64,000 bases of DNA from Fertoeibacter niger (lineage in GTDB: Bacteria; Pseudomonadota; Alphaproteobacteria; Rhodobacterales; Rhodobacteraceae). The stretch is taken from assembly GCF_009380135.2 (NCBI RefSeq), contig NZ_WHUT02000006.1, forward strand, positions 62,001-126,000, written 5' to 3'. A program made the translations under genes and the position numbers. Below are positions 45,511 to 53,717 of the stretch, one piece after another; the first letter of the stretch is position 1; the number at the start of each line of letters is the position of its first letter. Under the pieces are notes generated by a model. It saw only the letters and a list, made by a program, of their open reading frames with translations, was not told the DNA's origin and searched no databases.

Positions 45511-48500
45511 ATGTTCCTGACCCGGATCAGCATAGCGCAGCCCGTTTTCACCACGATGATGATGGTTGCCATCGTGGTGCTTGGCCTTGCGGCCTGGCGA
45601 ACCCTGCCGATCGACCGCTTTCCGCCGCTGGATTTCCCGGTGGTCGTGGTTTCGACCCCGTGGTCAGGCGCCACGCCCGAAGCCATCGAGGCGGAGATCA
45701 CCCGCCCCATCGAGGATGCGGTCAGCACGATCGCCGGGATCGACACGGTGACTTCAACTTCGGCGCAGGGCCATTCCTCGGTCGTGATCCTTTTCACGCT
45801 GGAAACCGACAGCCGACAGGCGGCGCAGGACGTGCGTGACCGGCTGGCAACCGTCGTGCCCGATCTGCCCGCTGCCGCCGATGCCCCGCAGGTGGTGCGG
45901 TTCAACCCGCTGGACGATCCGGTTCTTTCGCTGGCGATCAGCGGACCGGGACACCCGCCGGACACGATGACCCGGCTGGCGCGTGATGTCATCCTGCCCG
46001 CGTTGACCGCTGTCGAAGGCGTCGGTGCTGCCACGCTGATCGGCGCGACCGAAGGGCAGATCGAGGTGCAGGTCGATCCCGACCGGTTGCGGGCACATGG
46101 GCTGAGTGTGGCAGAGGTGATCGCGGCGATCCGTGACGGCAACCTTCTGGCTGCGGCAGGCGAAATTCGCGGCGGCAGCGCCTCGCGCCCGGTTCAGGTC
46201 AATTCCGAGGCCCGATCACCCGCCGAGCTTGGTCAGTTGATCCTCGCGCGGACGGGCGGGGCAGAGGTGCGGTTGTCGGATGTGGCGATGGTCCTGCGGA
46301 CCAGCCGGGATGCTGACAGCCTTGCGTTTCAGAATGGCCAGGCCGCGCTGGCCGTGGACATCATCAAGGTCGACGGGGCGAACATCGTCGATCTTGCCGC
46401 CAAGGTCGAAGCCGCAATCGACACGCTGAACGTATCCGGCCTGCCCGAGGGCGTCAGGATCGACATCCTGCTGAATGCGTCGACGGAAATTCGCAATATT
46501 TACAAAACAGTGCGCGCTACATTGTTAGAAGGCGCCGTTCTGGCGGTGCTGATCGTCTTTGTCTTTCTGAACTCGTGGCGATCAACCGTCATCACCGCAC
46601 TGACCTTGCCGATCTCGTTTCTGGGAACCTTGGCGGTAATCTCGGCGCTGGGGTTCTCGCTGAACATGCTGTCGATGCTGGCGCTGACCTTGTCGGTCGG
46701 CATCCTGATCGACGACGCGATCATCGTGCGGGAAAACATCACCCGGCACCTGCGGATGGGCAAAAGCCACGCCGCCGCCGCGCTGGACGGCACCCGCGAG
46801 ATAGGTCTGGCCGTGCTGGCCACCACGTTGGCGCTGTGCGCGGTGTTTCTGCCCTTGGCGTTCATGGAAGGCATCGTGGGGCGGATGTTCGTCCAGTTCG
46901 GCGTCACCGTGGCTGTTGCGGTTCTGATCTCGATGTTCGTGAGCTTTACGTTGGACCCGATGCTGTCGAGCGTCTGGCATGATCCGGACTCCGAGCCCGG
47001 GGCCAGGCGTGGGCCGGTGGGCCGTGCCATCGAAAGGTTCGAGCACGCCTTCGAACGCATGGCCGGCGGCTACCGCCACGTGCTGGGCCATAGCCTGCGC
47101 TGGCCCAAGACCACCATCGCGCTGGCGCTTGCCACGTTTTTCGGGGCCCTGGCGCTGTTGCCGCAGGTCGGATCAGAGTTTCTGCCGAAGACCGATGAAA
47201 GCCGCATCGACATCGCCGTAAAGACCGCAGTCGGGTCGTCGCAGAACTACACCGCGCTCAAGGCGACGCAACTCACCAGTCTGCTGCGCAAATTGCCCGA
47301 AGTGGCCAGCGTTTACACGACGGTCGCGGCGGGCAACGGAGCCGCTTCGAACGAGGCGGCGCTGGTGGTGACGCTGAACCCACCGGGCGCGCGCACCGCA
47401 TCGGCCGAAGGGCTGGTGCCGGTCCTGCGCGACTGGCTTACGCAGGTTCCCGGTGTCGAGGTGTCGATTGCCGCTGCGGGCGGGGTGGGCGCGGATGATG
47501 CGCCGGTCAATCTGACCGTTTCAGGGACCGATCCCGTCGATCTGGACGTGGCGTCGGCGCAGATCCTGACGGCGGTCTCTGCCGTGCCGGGGCTGACGGA
47601 CGTCCGGCTTTCCACCGGCGAGGCCTGGCCGATGGTGGATTTCCTGATCCTGCCCGATGTGATCAGCGACCTCGGCCTGTCCGCCGCAACGGTCAGCGCG
47701 GCGCTGCGCAGTCTTGTCGACGGCGAAGAGGTGGCGGACCTGAAATGGCGCGACGGAGTGATCGAGCCGATCGTGCTGCGCCTTCCCGAGGCGTCGCGCA
47801 ATGATCCCGACCAGATCGCACGCCTTCCCTTGGCGGCGGCAGGCGGACGCCTGATCAGCCTGTCGGAGGTGGCAAACTACACCGAAAATCTCGGTCCGAC
47901 CCGGATCGAGCGGAAGGATCGCATCCGCGCCATCACCCTTTCGGCGGGATTGGACGGTCGCACCCTTGGCGAGGCAATGGCCGACATCGACCACGCCATC
48001 GCGGCGCTGGATCTGCCGCCCGGCATCTCGATCACTGTCGGGGGGGATGCCGATCTGATGGGTGACACGATGGCCGACATGGTCATGGCGCTGGGGTTGG
48101 CCGTTGTCTTCATCTACATGGTTCTGGCCAGCCAGTTCGCGAGCTTTCTGCAGCCGATTGCGATCATGGCGTCGCTGCCGCTGGCGTTCTCGGGGGTGGT
48201 GCTGGGGCTGCTGGTCGCGGGATCGACGCTGAATCTCTATTCGATGATCGGCATCGTGATGCTGATGGGTCTGGTGGTGAAGAACGCCATCCTGCTGGTC
48301 GACCACGCCAACCAGCTTTGCCGCGCCGGGCACCCGCTGCGCGAGGCGCTGGCCGAGGCGGGCGTCACCCGGTTTCGCCCGATCATGATGACAACGCTGG
48401 CGATGATCCTCGGGATGCTGCCACTTGCGCTCGCGATCCATCCGGGCAGCGAACAAAGCGCTTCGATGGCGCAGGCCGTCATCGGCGGGCTGATCAGTTC

Positions 48501-48615
48501 CACCGCGCTGACCCTTGTGGTGGTGCCGACGCTGCTGGTCTGGCTTTCGAACCTCGCGGACTGGGTGCACCGGATTTCGGGCGCCGCTGCCGGGCAACCT
48601 CATTCACAAACCTGA
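45511..48615 (+). CDS. RND efflux pump, HAE1/MdtB-like
   Basis: 1034 residues, full-length RND transporter. N-terminal TM1 FTTMMMVAIVVLGLAAWRTL; proton-relay Asp pair in LSVGILIDDAIIVREN (about 400) and Lys in MGLVVKNAILLVDHANQL (about 925); two large periplasmic loops with FLPKTDESRIDIAVKTAVG. It exports drugs or lipophilic compounds, driven by proton influx. Sequence pattern is closest to MdtB/MdtC-like proteins. No TolC-family outer-membrane factor is encoded nearby; a MipA/OmpV-like protein follows instead 15 bp downstream. Confidence 0.95.
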   Translation: MFLTRISIAQPVFTTMMMVAIVVLGLAAWRTLPIDRFPPLDFPVVVVSTPWSGATPEAIEAEITRPIEDAVSTIAGIDTVTSTSAQGHSSVVILFTLETDSRQAAQDVRDRLATVVPDLPAAADAPQVVRFNPLDDPVLSLAISGPGHPPDTMTRLARDVILPALTAVEGVGAATLIGATEGQIEVQVDPDRLRAHGLSVAEVIAAIRDGNLLAAAGEIRGGSASRPVQVNSEARSPAELGQLILARTGGAEVRLSDVAMVLRTSRDADSLAFQNGQAALAVDIIKVDGANIVDLAAKVEAAIDTLNVSGLPEGVRIDILLNASTEIRNIYKTVRATLLEGAVLAVLIVFVFLNSWRSTVITALTLPISFLGTLAVISALGFSLNMLSMLALTLSVGILIDDAIIVRENITRHLRMGKSHAAAALDGTREIGLAVLATTLALCAVFLPLAFMEGIVGRMFVQFGVTVAVAVLISMFVSFTLDPMLSSVWHDPDSEPGARRGPVGRAIERFEHAFERMAGGYRHVLGHSLRWPKTTIALALATFFGALALLPQVGSEFLPKTDESRIDIAVKTAVGSSQNYTALKATQLTSLLRKLPEVASVYTTVAAGNGAASNEAALVVTLNPPGARTASAEGLVPVLRDWLTQVPGVEVSIAAAGGVGADDAPVNLTVSGTDPVDLDVASAQILTAVSAVPGLTDVRLSTGEAWPMVDFLILPDVISDLGLSAATVSAALRSLVDGEEVADLKWRDGVIEPIVLRLPEASRNDPDQIARLPLAAAGGRLISLSEVANYTENLGPTRIERKDRIRAITLSAGLDGRTLGEAMADIDHAIAALDLPPGISITVGGDADLMGDTMADMVMALGLAVVFIYMVLASQFASFLQPIAIMASLPLAFSGVVLGLLVAGSTLNLYSMIGIVMLMGLVVKNAILLVDHANQLCRAGHPLREALAEAGVTRFRPIMMTTLAMILGMLPLALAIHPGSEQSASMAQAVIGGLISSTALTLVVVPTLLVWLSNLADWVHRISGAAAGQPHSQT

Positions 48616-48630
48616 AAAAAGGATATCAGG

Positions 48631-49410
48631 ATGACCACTTCAAGAACCCTTCGGGGCAGTCTTGCGCTTGCTGTTTGCGTCGCGGCACTGCAACCGGCCC
48701 AGACACTGGCGCAAGAGGGCGGCCTGCGCGGCGGCAGTTTCACCGTTGGCCTGTTCGGATTTCAGGGCGACACGGCTTACGGTTTCACAGAAACCGCCGC
48801 CGTGCCTTTCGTTGAATACGAGAACGACCATTTCAAGATCGGCGTTCCATCTGTGGATGTAAAGCTGCCCTGGATCTCATCCGAACAGCTCAGCTTTGGC
48901 CTCACGGTGGATTTCTTTGGCGGCGAGGGCGGGTATGAGGCTGGCGATGCGCCGATCCTGAACGGCATGGCGGACCGCGACGGCGGTGTCTGGGCCGGGG
49001 CAACGATGGGCTGGCGATCGGACCTTGTTGATCTGTCCTTCGCGGCCATGACGGATGTCACCGGCGACAGCGACGGCAGCAGCTTCAAGCTGGAGGCCTC
49101 ACGCTCTTTCGTGGCCTGGGACAGACTGATGATCACCCCGAAGCTTGCGGCTGTCTGGCTGGATGACAACGCGGTTGACTACTACTACGGCGTCCGCGCG
49201 GGCGAGGCCACAGCGTCCCGTGCGCAATATTCCGGGTCATCGACCGTCAACGTCGAAGGTGGGATCACCTTCGGCTACATGCTGGCCGAACGGCACATGC
49301 TGCTGCTGGACCTTGGCGTGACCAAACTTGGCAGCGGTATTGCGGACAGCCCGATTGTCGTGGACGACATGCTGACGAAGGTCGGCCTGGGCTATGTGTT
49401 CAAGTTCTGA
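48631..49410 (+). CDS. MipA/OmpV-family outer-membrane protein
   Basis: 259 residues with a signal peptide (LALAVCVAALQPAQTLAQ). Alternating beta-strand pattern and the MipA/OmpV hallmark DYYYGVRAGEATASRAQYSG (about 188-207), ending in an aromatic C-terminus (GYVFKF) typical for BamA-dependent insertion. MipA was described as a scaffold for murein-synthesising enzymes, and related proteins accompany metal or drug-responsive two-component systems. Fifth and last gene of a likely RR-HK-MFP-RND-MipA operon. Confidence 0.9.
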   Translation: MTTSRTLRGSLALAVCVAALQPAQTLAQEGGLRGGSFTVGLFGFQGDTAYGFTETAAVPFVEYENDHFKIGVPSVDVKLPWISSEQLSFGLTVDFFGGEGGYEAGDAPILNGMADRDGGVWAGATMGWRSDLVDLSFAAMTDVTGDSDGSSFKLEASRSFVAWDRLMITPKLAAVWLDDNAVDYYYGVRAGEATASRAQYSGSSTVNVEGGITFGYMLAERHMLLLDLGVTKLGSGIADSPIVVDDMLTKVGLGYVFKF

Positions 49411-49445
49411 CGGCGACGAGTTGCCAGACAGCCCGTCAAACCGGT

Positions 49446-49473
49446 GGGTCGCCACACACAGGCGTGGCGACCC
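49446..49473. terminator. bidirectional terminator hairpin after the RND operon
   Basis: GGGTCGCCAC (49446-49455) pairs perfectly with GTGGCGACCC (49464-49473) over an 8-base loop. It lies between convergent genes ending at 49410 and 49503. No T-tract. Confidence 0.7.
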
Positions 49474-49502
49474 TGAGGATTGCGAACATTTGGCCCCTGT
49501 GG

Positions 49503-50381
49503 TCAGGACAGCAGGGCGGGCCGCAGTTCGGTCTGGCACCACACTTCGAACGTCGTTGGCGTGTTCGTGCGCGGGGCAGGGCGGATCATCGTATCCATGC
49601 CTTCGTTCTTGGCTGTCAACATCTCGACATAGGCTTGGGCGATGCCTTCACTTGCGCCGTTGGCCCGCAGCATCCCGGCGAATTGGTCCATCGACATTTC
49701 TTGGAACCCGATGGCTTTGCCCAGAACCGTCGACATCGTCGCCGCCATCTCGACAAAAGAGATGTCGTCGGGGCCGCACAGCGGCACGTCCTCCACGCCG
49801 GTCCAGTCCGGCGACAGCAGAAGGCGCGCCACCACGTCCGCCACATCGGATTTTGCGACTTGAGGAAGCTGCAGATCCCCCGGCGTCGGCGCGAAAAACA
49901 TGCCCAGATCACGGACCGGCTCCACCTGACGCATCAGGTTATCCATCAGCGACGCACAGGTAAGCGCGCGATAGGCGACACCCGTGGCACCGATCAGGTC
50001 ATCCATCCGCAGCGTTGCGGTGACGTGGCCGGCAGGCTTTGGCCAACCACGGCCAAGGGCCGAAATCGCGACGACATGCGTGACGTCCGACAGGGGCAGG
50101 GCCTCGCAGAACGGGCGGCTGAAGTCGACATACGCGGCCTCGGCGCTGGGTTCGGTCGGATTGCCCGGTGGCAACCAGAACACGGCAGTAACCCCGCCGA
50201 GCGCCCTTTGGACAACGCCAGCGTCGCCGTGCGACCCGTGAACGATGTCGACCCGCGCGGCGATGTCGTGCGGCAACCGTGCGGGTTCGCGGCAGATCAC
50301 GCGGACATGCGCCCCTGCGTTCAGCACATGTCGCAAGACACGTGCGCCGATGTCGCCTGTTGGTGTGGTGATCAGGATCAT
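49503..50381 (-). CDS. NmrA-like NAD(P)-binding protein
   Basis: 292 residues, atypical short-chain dehydrogenase. Rossmann start MILITTPTGDIGARVLRHVL with a GxxGxxG-like loop (TPTGDIG), then VIAISALGRG-type middle (VVAISALGRGWPKPAGHVTA) and the ligand-pocket segment SLMDNLMRQVEPVRDLGMFF. Relatives include NmrA and QorB-like quinone oxidoreductases. GGAGG directly before the ATG at 50381 decides the start. It is divergent from the AraC-type gene at 50458 (76-bp gap), a regulator-oxidoreductase pair. Confidence 0.88.
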   Translation of the reverse strand: MILITTPTGDIGARVLRHVLNAGAHVRVICREPARLPHDIAARVDIVHGSHGDAGVVQRALGGVTAVFWLPPGNPTEPSAEAAYVDFSRPFCEALPLSDVTHVVAISALGRGWPKPAGHVTATLRMDDLIGATGVAYRALTCASLMDNLMRQVEPVRDLGMFFAPTPGDLQLPQVAKSDVADVVARLLLSPDWTGVEDVPLCGPDDISFVEMAATMSTVLGKAIGFQEMSMDQFAGMLRANGASEGIAQAYVEMLTAKNEGMDTMIRPAPRTNTPTTFEVWCQTELRPALLS

Positions 50382-50457
50382 GTCGATGCCTCCAGATTGA
50401 CTTTTACCGGACTTACCCATCAGATTTCGAACTGGCTATGTTCAGGAGGCCGAGTTT

Positions 50458-51450
50458 TTGTCGTCGTCGTTCAAAGTCGCAGAAATGGACCCGCTGTCCG
50501 AAATCATTTCCATGCTGCACCCCCATGCCTGCGTCGCGGCGGGACTGGACGCGGGGGGTGACTGGTCCATCCGTTTCGAACGCCACGCCGGATTGAAATG
50601 CAATGCCGTTCTGAAGGGGCGCTGCTGGCTTTGCGTCGATGGATCAAAGCCGGTGATCCTTGAAGCTGGCGATTGCGTGATCCTGCCCCATGGCCGACCG
50701 TTCGTGATCTCTTCGGCCCCGGCGCAAGAGGGCGTGGATGCCGGTTCGGTCTATGCCCCGGTGCGGCACGGCGGCACCGCGGTCTATGGCGGCGGCGGCG
50801 ATTTCTTCATGGCCAGCAGCCGATTTCTGCTGTCTGGCACGATCGGTGACATGCTGTTGCGTGGGTTGCCCGCGGTCCTCGTGATACGCTCGGAACCCGA
50901 GTTTGCGGCGCTGCAGTGGTCGCTGAACCGCATCGCACAGGAACTGCGCGAGCCAAAGCCGGGCGGGGCGCTTTCGATCGAACACCTCGCGCATTTTGTC
51001 TTGCTGCAAGTGATGCGCCAGCATCTTGCGACGGCCCCGCATCAGACCGGCGGCTGGCTTGCCGCCGTGGCCGACCCCTCTATCGCCAGGGCGGTGTCTG
51101 CCATGCATGCAGATATCGCGCGGCCCTGGACCGTTCAGGACCTTGCATCGCGTGCATCCCTTTCGCGCACCAGCTTTGCCGTCCGGTTTCGGCATGTGAC
51201 GGGTCAGACGCCGATGCAGTATCTTGCCGAATGGCGGATTCTGGTTGCGGGCGACCGTTTGCGGCGCACCAAGGTGCCGATCGCACGGGTAGCCGCAGAG
51301 GTCGGATACGCGTCGGAAAGCGCCTTTTCCGTTGCCTTCAAGCGCATAACAGGCCGGTCCCCACGACAATATGCCGATGATCCCGATGCCCGGGGCCAGG
51401 ACGGGGACAGATGCCTTGTCGTTCCAGAACGGCGGTTGGCTGCTGGGTGA
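50458..51450 (+). CDS. AraC-family regulator with cupin domain, TTG start
   Basis: 330 residues. N-terminal cupin_6-like ligand domain (SIRFERHAGLKCNAVLKGRC, then ILEAGDCVILPHGRPFVI), two C-terminal HTHs: VQDLASRASLSRTSFAVRFR (about 223-242) and VAAEVGYASESAFSVAFKR. A strong AGGAGG (50444-50449) lies 8 bp before TTG at 50458, while the first in-frame ATG (50485) has no ribosome-binding site, so a TTG start is favoured. It probably regulates the divergent NmrA-like gene. Confidence 0.87.
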   Translation: MSSSFKVAEMDPLSEIISMLHPHACVAAGLDAGGDWSIRFERHAGLKCNAVLKGRCWLCVDGSKPVILEAGDCVILPHGRPFVISSAPAQEGVDAGSVYAPVRHGGTAVYGGGGDFFMASSRFLLSGTIGDMLLRGLPAVLVIRSEPEFAALQWSLNRIAQELREPKPGGALSIEHLAHFVLLQVMRQHLATAPHQTGGWLAAVADPSIARAVSAMHADIARPWTVQDLASRASLSRTSFAVRFRHVTGQTPMQYLAEWRILVAGDRLRRTKVPIARVAAEVGYASESAFSVAFKRITGRSPRQYADDPDARGQDGDRCLVVPERRLAAG

Positions 51451-51491
51451 TTAAAGGCTGCGCCGTGTTGCAGTCTCGCGTCTCTCAGCCT

Positions 51492-52244
51492 TCAGGCGGG
51501 CAGGGTGAGGATGATCGCACCGCGACGGGTGGCCACGACGGTGTGTTCGTATTGCACCACCGGCGCCTTTGGCCGGCTGAACAGCGTCCAGTCATCCTTG
51601 CCACCCGGGGCCGCCCACATGCCGCCGCGCGACAGGAACGGCTCGACCGTCAGCACAAGGCCAACGTGCATCCGCCGTTTCTCGCGCTTGTTGGGCCAAG
51701 TCGCAACCTCTTGGGGCTCTTCATGCAAGGCCCGACCGACACCGTGGCTGGCAAGGTTCTGGATCAGGGTATAGCCGCGCTTTGCCGCGAATTTGCCGAT
51801 GGCGTTGCCGATCCCGGCCAGGGGTTTGCCATGCCCGACCTGCGCGATGCCGATCTGCATGGCCCGCTTGCCGTCGCGGCACAGCTGTTCCAGCGAGGGC
51901 TGCACCGCCCCAAGGTGGAACGTCGCCCCCGTATCGGCAAAATAGCCGTTCAGCGACGCCGAGACGTCGATGTTCACCAGATCGCCCGTGGCAAGCTTGC
52001 GGTCACCAGGGATGCCATGTGCGATCTCTTCGTTGACGCTGATGCAGGTGGTGCCCGGAAAGTCATAGGTGGCCTGCGGTGCCGAGATGGCGCCCTCCCG
52101 GTCCAGCAATGCGCGGCCTATGTCGTCCAGGTCGCGCGTGGTCATGCCGGGTTCCATTGCCCCTGCCATCGCGTGCATCGTGTTCGCGACAATTCGGCCG
52201 ATCTTCTGCAGGCCGTCAAGCTCGTCTTGGTGGGTGATTGTCAT
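51492..52244 (-). CDS. map: methionine aminopeptidase, type I
   Basis: 250 residues. All metal ligands are visible in order: His in EIAHGIPG (about 79), Asp in NIDVSAS and FADTGATF (about 97 and 108), His in ASHGVGRALHEEP (about 171), Glu in LTVEPFL and QYEHTVV. It removes initiator Met from new proteins. The start at 52244 has GAGG upstream; a Met 6 codons earlier is also possible. The location in an accessory region suggests a second, non-essential copy rather than the housekeeping gene; this is inference. Confidence 0.9.
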   Translation of the reverse strand: MTITHQDELDGLQKIGRIVANTMHAMAGAMEPGMTTRDLDDIGRALLDREGAISAPQATYDFPGTTCISVNEEIAHGIPGDRKLATGDLVNIDVSASLNGYFADTGATFHLGAVQPSLEQLCRDGKRAMQIGIAQVGHGKPLAGIGNAIGKFAAKRGYTLIQNLASHGVGRALHEEPQEVATWPNKREKRRMHVGLVLTVEPFLSRGGMWAAPGGKDDWTLFSRPKAPVVQYEHTVVATRRGAIILTLPA

Positions 52245-52448
52245 CTTGGCCTCAGGGAACATTGGAAAAGATTGCGTGGCCCTAGCATCTTGGGGCCGGT
52301 TTGTCCCGCCCCGAAATCCCTGCACCGCTGGGGGCACGACCCAGGTAGGGGGTGTGGCTCGGCACGCGGGGCCGCCGACGTCATCTGTTCCGGCCAGACG
52401 CCCGCCCTCAATCCAGATACCGGCTTTCGCGTCCGCTCGGGCGGCGGT

Positions 52449-52597
52449 GTCCAGGACCAGGAACGAGATCAGTGCCCGAAGCGCCGGGGGGTGTGCCGAC
52501 GGCTTGGATGATAAAGGTAAAAGCCCGGAAACGGTTTGCACCACGGGTCAAGCACATGCACAAGCCTGCCATCGGCAACCAAGTTCGGCCTGCTCAT
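52449..52597 (-). pseudogene. LysR-family C-terminal remnant with a frameshift
   Basis: On the minus strand one frame reads ADGRLVHVLDPWCKPFPGFY then LYHPSRRHTP. A second frame continues PALRALISFLVLD. The switch falls in a run of six G on the plus strand (52485-52490). This is the standard tail of LysR regulators in the CrgA-like group and parallels the tail of the intact gene next door (AAGRLEQVLADWCPPFPGPY then LYYPERR). No HTH or effector domain precedes it. It looks like the leftover 3' end of a second LysR paralogue. Confidence 0.75.
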
Positions 52598-53481
52598 CGC
52601 TGCGCCTGGATGAAGGTCACGAAGGCGCGCAGGCCGGCCGGCATCAGCCTTCGTTCAGGATAATACAGGTATGGGCCGGGAAAGGGTGGGCACCAATCGG
52701 CCAGAACCTGCTCCAGCCGACCGGCGGCCAGACCTTCGATGCAATGCTCCTCGAACAGCAGCGCAAGGCCGAGGCCCCGCTCCGCCGCCTGCACCTGCAC
52801 GGAGGGTTCGCTACATGCAAGCGAACCGCTGGGCGTGATCGACTTCTCGACCCCCGCTTTCCTGAACGTCCAGCCAAACCGATTGCCGCCTGGGAACAGT
52901 TGGGCAAAGCAGTTGTGACCGGCTAGCCCGTCAGGTTCCAGAGGGCGCCCTTTGCGGTCAAGATAATCCGGCGCGCCGACGACGATCAGGCGCTGATCCG
53001 CGCCAAGCGAGACCGCGATCATGTCCTGTTCCAGCGCCTCGCCATAGCGGACACCGGCATCGAACCCCCGGCCCACGACATCGACAAAGCCATCGTCGGC
53101 CACGACCTCGACGCTCATCCCGGGATGACGCAGCAGAAAGGCCGTGACCAGCGGGCCCAGCCTGAATTCGAGCGCCGGGCGCGGTCCATTGATCCGCAGC
53201 GTGCCGACGGGAACTTCGTCACTGGTCCGGGCGGCGGCCACGGCTGACGCAATCTTGGCCAGCGCCGGTTCGACCTCGGTCAGCAGGGCGGTGCCGGCTG
53301 CGGTCAGCGCCACGCTGCGCGTGGTCCGGTTGAACACCCGGATGCCAAGATGCTGCTCGAAATCGCGCACCCGCTCGCTGAGCGCGCCCGGCGCCATGCC
53401 CAGTTCGGCTGCGGCGCGGCGGAAGTTCAGATGCTTGGCGACGACGGACAGCATGTGCAGCCGGTTGAGGTCGCTCTTCAT
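52594..53481 (-). CDS. LysR-family regulator (CrgA-like) divergent from an AKR
   Basis: 295 residues. HTH LNRLHMLSVVAKHLNFRRAA, then APGALSERVRDFEQHLGI (residues 5-52). Effector blocks LRINGPRPALEFRLGPLVTA and GFDAGVRYGEALEQDMIAV. The end YLYYPERRLMPAGLRAFVTF is complete. It is divergent from the AKR at 53718, a common regulator-target pair. A tail fragment of a related gene follows immediately downstream. Confidence 0.9.
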   Translation of the reverse strand: MKSDLNRLHMLSVVAKHLNFRRAAAELGMAPGALSERVRDFEQHLGIRVFNRTTRSVALTAAGTALLTEVEPALAKIASAVAAARTSDEVPVGTLRINGPRPALEFRLGPLVTAFLLRHPGMSVEVVADDGFVDVVGRGFDAGVRYGEALEQDMIAVSLGADQRLIVVGAPDYLDRKGRPLEPDGLAGHNCFAQLFPGGNRFGWTFRKAGVEKSITPSGSLACSEPSVQVQAAERGLGLALLFEEHCIEGLAAGRLEQVLADWCPPFPGPYLYYPERRLMPAGLRAFVTFIQAQR

Positions 53482-53717
53482 GATTGTATCTCGATAACCG
53501 AATGACCCATTCCGAATTGATCATCTAAACACATACTAAGTGCAAGGCTATCTTCACATCGGAAGTCGGAAGTTCGTTCGTTGACAGCAGGTTGGATCGC
53601 GCCGTTCCAAAGCGGCATCCGCCTTTTGGCACGGCGCAGCACGCCCGGGCGCAGCGAACATGACCGGCTTCTTCGAACCCCGAAGACCGAACCTCGCCAC
53701 CCCAAAGGAGATTGACC
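53482..53717. promoter_or_regulatory. LysR / AKR divergent control region
   Basis: 236 bp without a gene. The part near the LysR start is AT-richer (ATCTCGATAACCGAATGACC and on to CATCTAAACACATACT), suited to promoter and LysR binding. AAAGGAG (53704-53710) is the AKR ribosome-binding site. Confidence 0.5.

Noticed and set aside
43725-46142. 805-codon minus-strand frame opposite the kinase, adaptor and pump
   Set aside because: Crosses three real plus-strand genes; composition is that of an antisense shadow.
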